Below are positions 46,561-56,981 of a stretch of DNA of 64,000 bases, in pieces. Where the stretch lies: positions 12,521,950 to 12,585,949 of the forward strand of contig NC_037596.1 in the NCBI RefSeq assembly GCF_003073045.1, given 5' to 3'. Both the position numbers and the translations under genes were made by a program. The DNA comes from Pomacea canaliculata (lineage: Eukaryota > Mollusca > Gastropoda > Architaenioglossa > Ampullariidae). Positions within the stretch are counted from its first letter, which is position 1. Each line of letters opens with the position of its first letter. The notes beneath the pieces are model-generated. The model made no database searches. It was given only the letters and a program-made list of their open reading frames with translations, and was not told where the DNA came from.

Positions 46561-49500
46561 TATTTTACCATCAACATACTATATACATATACAAGTGTGT
46601 GCAAAGGGACAAGCTCAGAATTAACTCTTCATTAAAAACTGTTCACTACCGTGTAAAACAATACCATAAACAGACATAGTGTACTGTAGAGTCAAATCAG
46701 AATTGTTATTATGTCAATTTATCTGATAAGCTAAAAACACATTTCTCTTGCTCTCTCCCCTATACCCAATACTTTCCTTACGTCGCTTGTGTGTGTGTTA
46801 ACAGTGTGCACAAACATAATAAAAAAACTTCTATTTATGAACACAAGAAAACAAGTTCATGTAAAGTATTAAATATGTTTGACTTAATAAAATCCTGACT
46901 GTTAATGCATACCTGTCACCGTGCATCTGTTCTCTTCATTTTCTATCAAAATACCTCCCAATAATACCTAATAATATTATTAAATACATCAATCTGATTT
47001 TTGTTTTTGACAAGAACAATGTTTATTCATTTCAAGTTTATATGCGGTTATCAAAGTGTGATTCCTGTAGGAGTAACTGGTGCTAGCATCATATTTCCTG
47101 TGCAATCCTGTGTGAAATCCATTTTTTAATTCAATTACACCTGCCTAATTATACACAAAGAAACATGAAATTATTAACACTTTTTTATACAAAAACATGC
47201 AGGTGATAGTCATTAGTCAATGCTTTGACGTTCCTGTGTAAATTCATGTGATAGACCTAAAACTGACATTGATGGAAATCTCTCTCTCACTTTCTTTACT
47301 TTTATTCAATTCTTACCTTATTCATCTTAAGTATTTTTACAATTGTGTAACTGTGAACTAAACTGCGTATATTTGTAATGCAGAAAAATGAACAGAACAG
47401 AATCAAAGGCTTAATCAGTTGAATAGATACGGATAATTCACGGGATTTTGAACAACTAAAAGCAGTCCTAAACAAGTCATTTAAACATTTTAATGTCATA
47501 ATTATCGAGGGTAATACTATGTTAATACCCTTTCATATGACCATAAAAGTAGAACCAAGATTGCCAATTGCTACAAATAACTATAAAGTTGTATTATTAT
47601 TCATTATTCTAAATCAGAATATAATGTATTAGTTACAAGGAAAGGGTTTTGTATAAAAAGTTATAAATTAAAAAAATGACTAGCAGGCAATTAAATTTGG
47701 TGACTCAAACCAACAAAGCCTGGTCTGCACTTACGGTAGGCTTGGATTGGATTGTCAGTATTAATGATTGTTACTGTTGCAGTTATTGCGCATTTTATGT
47801 ACTGTTCCATAAATTAAGATGCTGCTGCTATTTAAGAGAAAGAAGTTAAGAGAAAGTAGACTACCTACTCGTTCTCTTGGGCATTTAGGCATTAAACAAT
47901 TTTTGAAAATAGATGTGCTAACCTATTCGTTCGACTAAATTAAAAAGCATTCTATTGTTTTATTTATTTATGTTTAATGACTATTGTGCATAATAGTTTT
48001 TTTTTCATTCAAGAAATAATGCAGCTAATTTAACATATCTTTTCAATCTATGACATTTGCTTCTAATTTTAGGTACTGACTTCCCTTTAACCACTGAACA
48101 GGTCGGAAATACAGGTAAGTAGTTCTAGTAACAATAATAATAACAACAATAATGGGTATTTGGTAATGTGCAGCACCACGACCAAGGTAGATCGCACTCG
48201 CACTGATATATTTTGGTTGAGATGAACATAGCATCATAGTATGCAGCAAGACAAATGTGAGAAACATGCTTATCAAGAGACATATCAGGAGACATGTAAC
48301 ATAAGTTATGTGTTGAAGTAACAAAAGAAACATTAGCATCGCCTGCCTGAATAGAAAAAGCAGTGATGGGTAAACTCTGGTTCTCCTATTTGAAAAAAAA
48401 TTAAACCTTTTGTTTTTCCTTCATTTTATTCTATCTTGTGGGTCATGCATTGTCTAATATCAGAAATATTGTCTTTGATGCTCTGGATAACAGTGTGTAC
48501 CTGAGAAGGAGAACATCTGGTATACAGCTGAGTGTCATCAGCAAAGGATTGATCAGATAGAGAGTGAGATTAATTAGAGTAGTTAGTGGATTATGGACAT
48601 GATAAAGAGTATAGGACCAAGTACAGAACCTTTGGGGACCCCTGAGCGCATAGAGACTGGTGGAGACAAGCAGCCATCAACTATCACTTAGAGATATGAC
48701 TGAAACCAGTCAAGTGGGGACCTGAGATGCCATAGAGAGTACTGAGTCTATGAGTGAGAGTATTAAGGACTATAGTACCAAAGGCAGTAGACAGGTCTAA
48801 CATGGTGAGAAATGAGATGTCATCTCTATCAGGAAAAGAAAAAATGTCATTTGTCAGAGCTGTCTCAGTTCTACAAAAAAGACTTGAGGACTACTTTCGC
48901 GAAGATTTTGAAAAGAAATGTCGTTTGAGACTAGGCGGTGATTGTTTCATTAAGGCTGTTTTGAAGGTAGTTGAGAAGATGCCAGAGGACAAGCTATCAC
49001 TATTTCTGTGAGGGCAGGGGGTAGGACGTTGAGGTAGTCTACCAGTAATGGGGTTGGATTCGGGTCCAGGGGACAAGTTGTGGGTTTTGAATGGAGTATG
49101 ATGGTCCTAAGCTCCCTTTCCGAGATCAGATGAAAAGAAGAGAAAGAGAACTTTGGCCTTGCCAGGTTGTCGACGTGGGTAGCAAGACCTGAAGGGTGCA
49201 CAGGGAGTTGATCAGGTTTCAGCCAACTGTGAGTTTAGGTGGTGTTGCCAATGGTATTGCAAAATGTATTAATGATGACATTGTGCTGAACCGCTTTTTA
49301 AAATAATTAGTCAGCATAGTGATGAACAACACATTACTACAAAGGTTTAAAACCTAACCATAGATTGAACCAGATAAAAGGTACATAAAACTAGGTGAGC
49401 AAATACTTTCATTCCTGCATTAGGTTTTGGATACCACATTAGGTTAATTGAAGGAATATTTTTTCAAAAAAAAAGGATAGTAAATCTAGACGAGTTAATT

Positions 49501-52313
49501 TAGCAACTTGTTAAACTAAGAAAAAATTCAAAAGTACTTGCTTTTTACTGTTATAAACTTTACAAATGAGATCTAAAAAATGTGTTTATAAGCATTTGTC
49601 ACAAGTACATGTACAGTAAACAATAACAAGAACTATTTAGAGGCCTTTTCATTCCAGAGGTCTTTAACAAAATGTTTTGGTTTTTGGTTTGTTTTTGATT
49701 AGTGAGATCTTTTTCTGGAGCTCTAACTTTTATGATGATGTGTGTTTCTGTTCTTTCAGGTATCAACCCTGCAGTTCTTGGCGTAATTCTAGGATCAATC
49801 GTCGTCATTGCGATCATCATCATCGTCTGTCTGCTGCTCAGGAAATACAGACCTAAGAGTATGACCGCGTTTTCCCCACTTGATATTATGAAATCACAAT
49901 TTAAATGAAAACACGAATGAAAAAAATGGTTTCTCTATGATCGGGTCAATTTCATTTTTAAATAATAGTTTAACATCAGTAGATAATTATGCTTAATTTT
50001 CAATAAAGGTCATGAAACATCAGCATTCTCACCTGTCACTAGAAAAGCACTGAAATACCTGCTGGGCGTTTAGTTGCAAACAAGTAGTATTTTTAACAGG
50101 GAGTCAGTTAAGCAAATCTCTCATGTCTTCTCCTCAGATAAACATCGCTACGGTTGTTGTCTTCAATAAGCAACTTTCACCAAGAAAATGAAATGGCTGA
50201 TTTGGGAATACAGATTTACAGATTTGAACTTTATTTAGAAGCTTTGATAAAAGGCAAAAATAAACAGATAAAAGGGCTATACCAAATTCACTCGAGAGAG
50301 TGGTAAAAAAGCAGAGATCTGATCTGTGTTTACATCTTTGAACAAAAATAATCCACTGGCATTTGTAGTAAGCAGCCAGTGTCTTTAGGTAATGACAGCA
50401 AATACAAACTCTATCTGAATGTTGAAGAGAACATTCAGCAACATTACATAGTGTGCTGGTCTGTTTTCTTTTACCACGGATTTCATTCTTTCTCTTTAAA
50501 TTTAGCTTATTCAGAAATGCTAATAATAGCAATACCACCTTTTCTCACTTCCTTTTTCTCCAATAATCTAAGAATGATTAAGAGAACATCATTAATATGC
50601 TTATCATGGCTTTTCGTCCTAAAATACCACCGAAATATGTTTTTCTGATACTTTACCGTCTATTTGCAGTGGTTTTGGCCGACGGATTGGGTTAATTCAA
50701 TTATGGTTAAAAACCATGCACATATAATTTCTTAATTCAAAACTTTAAATAATGGATAAGAGAAAAGCGTATACCTTTCTAAAACTTTGGGACAAAGATC
50801 ATGCTGCACATTTGGTCTTTAAGTAGCCACATATTAGTAACTAATGTAGGAATTGTATTTTGAAACAAAATTTAACATTGAAATAATTTTTTTTTTAGGT
50901 TATAGCCGTTTCCAGGAATGTCTAATGTAAGTTGAATGCTTTCGTGTCTAACTGAAATTTATGTGACATGACCACAATAAAAATGAGATTATACTATAAT
51001 TGTACACTTGTATGCCACTCAGTAATTAAGCCTCTGTATCAGACAGTTTTTCATCAGATTTCTGATAAATCGACTAAAGTGTGACATGACCCTGTACTTG
51101 ACTTCAATAGTATTTTATTTTAAATGAAAAAAGACTTACAGAAAATGGTACAAAGGTGACATCTAAAATAACATTACATGAGAGCAAATCAGTGAAGTAC
51201 AACCAACCTTAAGATGTCTAACAATGTCTATCAACCCAGTTCTCCCAACAAGTGACTTTTTTTCTCCTCTCTAAACTCATATTCTAACCGAACGTCTAAT
51301 CAAAGTGGGAAGCAACAGAAGAAGTCCTGATCAAGATGGGACAGTGCCGAAGTTATTTCTCCAGTTTCTTAACACCATACACATTTTGTATCTATACCCT
51401 TGAGCCAGTACTCTGTACACTCAATTTTTTCAAAGCACATAAATCGTAGCATATAACTAGCGCTGTAACATGTACAGTAACCATACATATTCCTTTATTT
51501 AGATGCATCGTTCCTCCACCAGTCATCGCTATCGAGAAATGTCGGAAATACTTTCTTGGGAAAGAAAACAAAGACAACCATGTAAATCAAACGACGACTG
51601 ACCCTACATCATTTAGCGTCAATGGAGGCAATATGGAAAGAGATGACCTGCTCTATTGGTATGGAAAAACACTGTTCACAATTGGTTTAAACATATTGTA
51701 AAGAATTTGAATAATAAACGAAAGGGTTACCTACCTTGTCGTAAATTGTCCGTAAATAACGCGTAACTATGGAGATACAATATCTATGTAGTGTGCTTCC
51801 TTGAACACAGCAAGAGCATCAGTTTGTGTGTATTAGAATATATTGATGAACAGGTGAATATTTCTTGATATTATCTATTCTCTAGGGACGTAAGAGGTGA
51901 GAATATAAAAGTGATGATAGTATCAATGACGATCTCGGTTGTCAGCGATCTGAAAATACAGTAGAAGTAATTGTTGGCATTATTAAAAACTTGCAATGTT
52001 ATATAGGTGCTCACCACCGTAAAAAGCGACGGTTTCTCATCACAGCAAATATCAAGTTTTTGTTTCTCTCTTTCTTCTCAGCACTAAACTGTTCTCAAAC
52101 TAAGTTCATTTTTCGTATTCACACTGCACCTTTGCCATCTTCTTGTTTTCTTTCTTGTCCATAAGATCTTAAGATCTATTGATTTTGTTTTTAAATTGCT
52201 TTGTTCTTTATAGGGATGACGAACTGACCATCAATGCGCTGATGGCAAACGCCGACCAGGAGCACACATCTACTGACAACGAGAACAATGGCGAGTCTTG
52301 GTGGGAATTGTGA
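40746..52313 (+). CDS. Gene P2: putative single-Ig type I membrane receptor
   Basis: Exons 40746-40874, 41310-41498, 45961-46020, 48073-48114 and 49760-49908 (stop) give the short form. Exons 50899-50926, 51503-51658 and 52214-52313 (stop) give an alternative long tail. All phases agree. Domains: Ig-like domain in two exons, Ser/Thr stalk, membrane helix, basic RKYRP, then either the tail TAFSPLDIMKSQFK or a longer tail ending GESWWEL. Paralogue of P1; head to head with M2. The signal-peptide exon upstream was not found, so the start is unresolved. All visible exons are intact, so this copy looks functional. The role as a recognition receptor is inferred. Confidence 0.72.
41310..41498 (+). 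CDS. P2 exon: second half of Ig-like domain
   Basis: 189 nt, acceptor TTCCGCAG, donor GTAAGA, phase 1-1. Contains ERVLVCAYNGHHTCFQEKGF, VTITVPDTF and FGCQKGD. Against P1 I count eight replacement and five silent codon differences. Confidence 0.8.
41499..42302 (+). other. P2 intron, no feature recognised
   Basis: AT-rich intron, alignable in part to 10010-11450 of P1. It runs up to the nested hAT composite. Confidence 0.45.
42386..44680. mobile_element. Inner hAT-type element
   Basis: Inverted ends AAGGTGACCAGACGT / ACGTCTGGTCACCTT, with flanks CCCGAGGT and GCCGAGGT as an 8-bp target duplication (7 of 8). The interior contains the 213-bp inverted repeat (42615-43071), a run of about 15 C at 44583-44597, and short frames such as MSGTIRRSPVKRQLKVETLK (44154) that I cannot assign. 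Non-autonomous or decayed. Confidence 0.75.
42615..43071. repeat. Long inverted repeat (hairpin)
   Basis: Left arm 42615-42827 and right arm 42857-43071 are near-perfect reverse complements, with about 29 nt between them. Shared landmarks are CGGGCGTATCTAAACGTATG, CTACCGTCTGGTAGTTTACT and ACAACTCACAATATGCTTTG. Transcripts through this intron could fold into a hairpin of about 210 bp. Confidence 0.9.
45091..45960 (+). other. P2 intron, no feature recognised
   Basis: Continues the intron interrupted by the hAT composite. Aligns with about 11450-12220 of P1 and keeps the CCGTAGCTGCTACGG palindrome at about 45344. Confidence 0.45.
45961..46020 (+). CDS. P2 exon: stalk segment 1
   Basis: 60 nt, acceptor AATTTTCAG, donor GTAGGT, phase 1-1. 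Encodes (E)ICNTIRSTESLIGLGTTTK, two codons longer than P1. Ser/Thr-rich linker. Confidence 0.75.
46503..46562. repeat. ATC/CAT trinucleotide microsatellite
   Basis: An uninterrupted run of about 19 CAT units, following a SINE-like tail (CTATATTAATACAC). P1 at the same point has only a short ATTA-rich stretch, so the array expanded in this copy or shrank in the other. Confidence 0.95.
46563..48072 (+). other. P2 intron, no feature recognised
   Basis: AT-rich intron aligned in part to 12800-13480 of P1. Nothing further seen. Confidence 0.45.
48073..48114 (+). CDS. P2 exon: stalk segment 2
   Basis: 42 nt, acceptor AATTTTAG, donor GTAAGT, phase 1-1. Encodes (G)TDFPLTTEQVGNT. Normal GT donor, unlike the GC donor in P1. 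Confidence 0.75.
48125..49290 (-). mobile_element. CR1-like LINE fragment, second copy
   Basis: Same element and position as 13530-14760. The minus frame keeps SKPTTCPLDPNPTPLLVDYL and related blocks, and a plus-strand block equivalent to GVPKGSVLGP is still recognisable near 48630. It is more degraded and shorter around the RT core than the P1 copy. Confidence 0.8.
49760..49908 (+). CDS. P2 exon: transmembrane and short tail, stop
   Basis: 149 nt to TGA, acceptor TTCTTTCAG. The membrane helix VLGVILGSIVVIAIIIIVCL is followed by LLRKYRPKS and the tail TAFSPLDIMKSQFK. Two codons shorter than P1 within the helix. The cytoplasmic part is nearly identical between copies. A possible internal donor GT lies at 49859-49860 (A|GTATGA). 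Confidence 0.82.
50002..50007 (+). other. Possible polyadenylation signal of P2 short form
   Basis: AATAAA 94 bases after the short-form stop. P1 has AATATA at the aligned place, which would be a weaker signal. Confidence 0.4.
50008..50898 (+). other. P2 3' region / intron, no gene recognised
   Basis: Non-coding by inspection, highly similar to 15650-16557 of P1. Confidence 0.45.
50899..50926 (+). CDS. P2 exon: 28-nt alternative tail exon
   Basis: Acceptor TTTTTTTTAG, donor GTAAGT. Phase 1 in, phase 2 out; encodes YSRFQECL. Length and phases equal the P1 exon although half the residues differ. Confidence 0.55.
51503..51658 (+). CDS. P2 exon: alternative cytoplasmic segment
   Basis: 156 nt, acceptor TTTATTTAG, donor GTATGG. 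Reads CIVPPPVIAIEKCRKYFLGK, then NQTTTDPTSFSVNGG, ending DDLLYW with the last codon split. The hydrophobic start seen in P1 is broken here by PPP. Confidence 0.6.
52214..52313 (+). CDS. P2 terminal exon of long form
   Basis: 100 nt to TGA, acceptor CTTTATAG. Joined to the previous exon in phase 2 it gives W, then DDELTINALMANADQEHTST and DNENNGESWWEL. A Trp-Trp at the C-terminus after an acidic stretch is distinctive. The intervening segment at 51886 onward, homologous to the P1 exon 17571, would be skipped. Confidence 0.55.
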
Positions 52314-52593
52314 TGAAATGAAGGCGGCTGTAGAGGGATGGTGTTACCATCCGAGGGGAAAGGGGTCTCTTTAGCTGGCTCGCTCCGCCCGCTTTCGCCC
52401 TTACACTCAGTCACCCGCCCGTTCACACGTCCGCACGCGTAACGACTAATAGCCACTCTCACCCACGTGCGCAAACACACAACTGACAAGACAGTTGTAC
52501 AGATTATATAATTATAATTGAAACAAAAAAGCAAATTAGGTTGACGTGAAAACAGTTACAGAAGAATGGATTTAGAGATAATTTGATCTTACG

Positions 52594-53860
52594 TTAGTAT
52601 CTGCATATATGTCCGGACACACGATCCGCCTCTGACCCACAGTTCACAGTTTTAGAATATAGTGGGTCCTCCTCGAACATGAACTGTCCTTGTTCGTTGG
52701 ACTGAGAGTACCGCTCACCTACCTTGTCCTTTGTTTCCTGAAGATGAGTGCAGCTGGCTGCATGCACCTTATCTTCTAGATGATCTCTTGTCACTGTCCC
52801 ACCACAGTTGCCCCAGGCAAAGGGTGCAGCGACGATGCTCGGAGTAGAGATGACTTGTATGCTGAACGTTGTTTCCTGAAGATAGGTGCAGCTGCCCGCA
52901 TGCACCTGGTCTGCTGGATAATTTCTTGTCACTGCTCCCCCACAGTTGCCCCAGGCAATGGATGCAGCGACGATTCTCGCAGTAGAGATGACTGTAGGCT
53001 GTTCTGTAGATGACCACACTGGACCGGTGGCAAGGTGGGATCTGCCAACCGCTGCCTCGCACGTCTTGCTGCCGGACACAGTTAACTCCCCCGCTTGTCG
53101 TGGGGAGAGATCAACCTCTTGGTTACAGCACACACCCTCCTCTCTTTATAACCAGATCGCAAGTGCCATCAGGTAGTGATACGTTCTGACTGAACGGGCT
53201 TCCCTGTTTCAGACCTGCTGCCTGCGACTGAATAACACTTAGAGACGACGTCTCTGCTGGAACACGAGAGAAAAAGCCCCGACTACACATCTACCCTAAA
53301 TTATATACTAAGAGGACACGTGACTACTCGCCACTCAATCTACCAGGTTCTGACGCTATCGCTCTAACACTAAAACAGCTACTGACCACTGCGCTATTCT
53401 CAGGTACCTGTGACATCTACCGTTCCTTTCTCTCACGGTCGGCCACATCAACCTCTGCCTTCCACGACCCTCAGTCTAATTCTCTCATTCAGCCGGTGTG
53501 CCGCTGGAGACAAAGAAAACAAAACAAACTGTGTTCGCACGGCTGAGGGTATCGGTCTTTCGATTAACCCCACACCTTTGAAGTGGTGACTGCGATAGAT
53601 CACTAACTTTGCCCCCCGACCCCGGGACCGTGACCGTCCGTGAATCAAGGCGGCATGTCGTCCGTTTCCCCTGATCGGCGCCCCCCTCGTCGCTCACCTA
53701 TTATTTCGACTTAATTGTCCTGGCTAGAACCCTACGGGTTCATGACAGTATTCTTTACCTAATCCATCCTTCATTAGCACATCTTCCTCAGGAAGTAATG
53801 CATCAGACGCGCCTCTCCTTCTGTAGTTCATTTAACTGTTGTTCAAATCCATCATAGCCT
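52594..53860. other. GC-richer insertion with 137-bp tandem repeat
   Basis: Not present after P1. Two imperfect copies of a unit of about 137 bp lie at about 52742-52878 and 52879-53015 (shared CACAGTTGCCCCAGGCAA and GCAGCGACGAT). A 179-codon minus frame (53133-52594) spans them and repeats the motif WGNCGGxVTR, but a plus frame is open too. On the minus strand near 53686 the sequence GGGGCGCCGATCAGGGGA resembles a retroelement primer-binding site. No element ends were confirmed. Confidence 0.35.
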
Positions 53861-56823
53861 CATCACCAGACAGTATAATCTCAGGCTTTCTACGGGGCTA
53901 AGATCCTACACAGAGTTGGAAAAGATATTAAAAAAGTAATTCGAAGGTGGGGGGACGGAAGGTAAATAACACATAAGCAAACGGGATATTTTGTTTCAAT
54001 AATAATTTAGGAACGCCTTTTTATCTTTCGCCACTTTGCCTTCTGATTTGAAGAACTGGATGATCTGAATAATTACGCCAGAAAGACTTTTTAAGAGATT
54101 ATGTTGTAAAAAGTAATGCAGATAGCAGAGAGGTATTTTGATGCTTTATTTTCCCGGTGATAAAGTAAGTGATATATGAGAGGCTAACGGATGAATATAT
54201 TTTATCCAAAGAAAAAATTGTGTAACACAACAGTAATGGGGGAAAGACGGTACACCTATTCTCTTGAACAACGTTTTCTGTCGTGATATCAGTTCTTCTT
54301 TACAAAGAAACTGAAGCTATCCTGATTACTTCCTACTGCGTGCATCTAGTCACTGTTTACAACCTCTTGAGAGCTTTTTATAGATTGCAAATATGCATCA
54401 GTAAGTTGTTGGAAGATTTTATTGCATATGTAAATATTTGAAATCTTAATTTTTAGCATGGTACAGACGACTGTATCCGTCACATGATTGTTTCTCTGCC
54501 GTTTTAAGCCTGACTTTATAGCCTGATATGTGTACTTGATATGTTTGAGAGAACAGACTTCCTACTTTATCTCTCATACAATATCTTATACAGACTCTTG
54601 ACCAGAGTAGTGTGCGGGCAATATACATGGTACGCTGGTGATGAGGTTAATCTTTAAGAAAAGTGGGAATCGTCTGGTTTACTGTGTGCCCCAGCTAAGA
54701 GAGTGACTGTGATAAGAATCCCTCATGTCTTCTGGGTTAAGTATGTTCCAATTACTTCCCTTAACACATTTCCTAGAATTTCTTATGTTTATGCTTCCCC
54801 AAATCCAACCCCTCGTCCATGGTCGTGGGAGGTGAAAACGGTCAGAGTAAAGATTTTTATCTGAAATGAACTGCTAACGGGGCTCTGGTGAAAGTTCTCC
54901 TGGCCTAGAAATCCAGGACTGGATCTCTAAATGCTCAAAGAACAAACAGGCGTCTTCCACCGAGCCAGCATCTAAAGCTATATGAGGGCAAGGCAGCCAG
55001 CCCTGTAAACAGATGCCACATGCAAAGAGAGAACAGAGTGCCCGAGACGAGAACTTAACCCAGAGCAGCCAGCCCTCACTGTATTGGTGACAGATGCTAA
55101 CCGTTGTACCTTGAGACCACCCATTGCCACTGACAGCACCTTATCCTATATTTCATGTAGCACATGCTTTTATGATATCAGATATACCAATTATTTAGTC
55201 AGTACTATAAGATAAATTTAATTTCTTTTGTGGTGACATTTTTAAAAGTTGTAAAATTTGTGCTAGGTTTTTGTAGTCTTTTTCTTCACAATGCAATTTA
55301 TTTTCACTTTGTATTCTGTCAGTTACTGGCACAGCATAAAACTCCAACTAACTCTTTTTCACAATACTGACATGTACAACGCACACAATCATACATATAA
55401 ATAGTTGGAGATTTAAACAACATACAAATACACAAGAATCATAGTATGCACATAAGATAATAGAACCTACACACAGGGCAATCTAATATAATATAAAAAG
55501 TTTTATTACAAATAATACCTTTATTTAACCAATCACATGACTAAATGAAAATAGCAATTTCGCAAAAAATATTTGTGTGCTATTGCTCCCACCTTGTATT
55601 TTATAGCATTGTATCTTTGTGGTTTGTTTCTTTAGTAGACTGACTTCATCTTCTTCTACAGTGTGTAATGTGTACAGTCTTTTTATGGGGAAGCGCTCAT
55701 GATTGTGCAGTATTTTGGGCCTGGTTACTACTGGTGAAAGGTGCTATGCAAATGCACTTATTATTGTATTAAATATAACTGCTCTTTTTATTGCCCATGT
55801 ATTCTATAGCCTGAAGCTTAGTGATTAAATGTGTTTTATGTCTCTTAGTGTGTCACTATTAGCTCGTGTATTAATGTTATATCTTCAGTTAGCATAGAAA
55901 GGAAAACCGTTTTGCTTGAGATGCTGTAGATGTCTGTGTTGGGGTGGGATAGAGAAGGTCATTCATGTTTGGTTTGTATGCATATATGTACATGAAAAAT
56001 AACCATTCATATACGAATGTACAATGTTTTTTAATATTATTTAGATCATAGATCACAGAATCAAACAAATCCATGATGATTTAAAATCAACTGTATTCAG
56101 ATATAACACAACAGAAGGAACTATTAAAAGAAGACTGGATTCATATTTTGATTGTGATGTAGATAATGTGAGATCAACACGCAACTCAGAATAACTTCTA
56201 TACAGAAAGCGATTAATAAAGATGATAGAAGTCTAATAAAAAAAAAGAATGCCAGCTATTTTATAATATACTAAGGAATAATGGTAAGAAATACAACGGT
56301 GAATCCTTTTTAAAATCATCTTACGAGATTTGTAATGTTGAATCACATCTCATGGGTGTTAGGTATTCCCTGGAATCCTTGGATAGACCTTATGTTCTCA
56401 ATGTTGACACCTAAAAGGTGCATCCTTGGTTCTCAAAAACATGGGGCCTTGGAATGATTTAGCTCATTAATATTAATATTGTCTTCTGTTGGCTTACTCT
56501 GATTGTCTTAAGTGTGGTTTTGTATGTCATAGTGATGGTGACATAGCATTTTGAGTGAAAGGGGAGATTGGTTGATTAAGAGTAGACACAGCTGAATATA
56601 TTCCAGACAAGAAAATGGAGATAAATTGAAGACATGTACATGTTGTAGATATGAACAGCATTGCTTAAGTTTTTAAAATGTTCAACATAATTACAATCTG
56701 AAAATTTGTTCTGAAAATTAGTACAGAATAAGATTGTATACCTGCTTTTCTTGTAATAAATGTCAGCCAAAAGAAAATGAATCTCAAAATAAAATTCTGA
56801 AAAATCTTATGCACATTTTGTTA
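53861..56823. other. Intergenic DNA between P2 and M3
   Basis: Aligned to 18266-18383 and 20896-25474 of the first duplicate, minus the LINE and minus about 1.7 kb of 21929-23621. Contains the SINE-like block 54953-55150. No gene recognised. Confidence 0.45.
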
Positions 56824-56981
56824 TCAAGTCTGTATAATGTATGAAAAAGCTAGGCCGTGTGAGAGAAGATGACAAATACTCTTTTGCCTCTGTATTACTT
56901 TAATAGAGGGAGAACACTTTGTGTCCACACACCCTGTAAATGAAACCACAACTACATCTAGTTGGATGTCATGTACTCCCC
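56824..56981 (-). CDS. M3 possible terminal exon
   Basis: Acceptor TCTGTAACAG. Phase 1 gives GVHDIQLDVVVVSFTGCVDT and continues to SYIIQT and stop (52 codons). The end differs from M2 through a small deletion. Same doubt as the M2 copy. Confidence 0.3.

Noticed and set aside
46503..46562. Polyhistidine coding from the CAT run
   Set aside because: It is a microsatellite within an intron at the end of a SINE-like repeat, not a protein segment.
53680..53710. Primer-binding site of an LTR retrotransposon
   Set aside because: The match is partial and I could not find paired LTRs, polypurine tract or gag/pol domains, so no LTR element is claimed.
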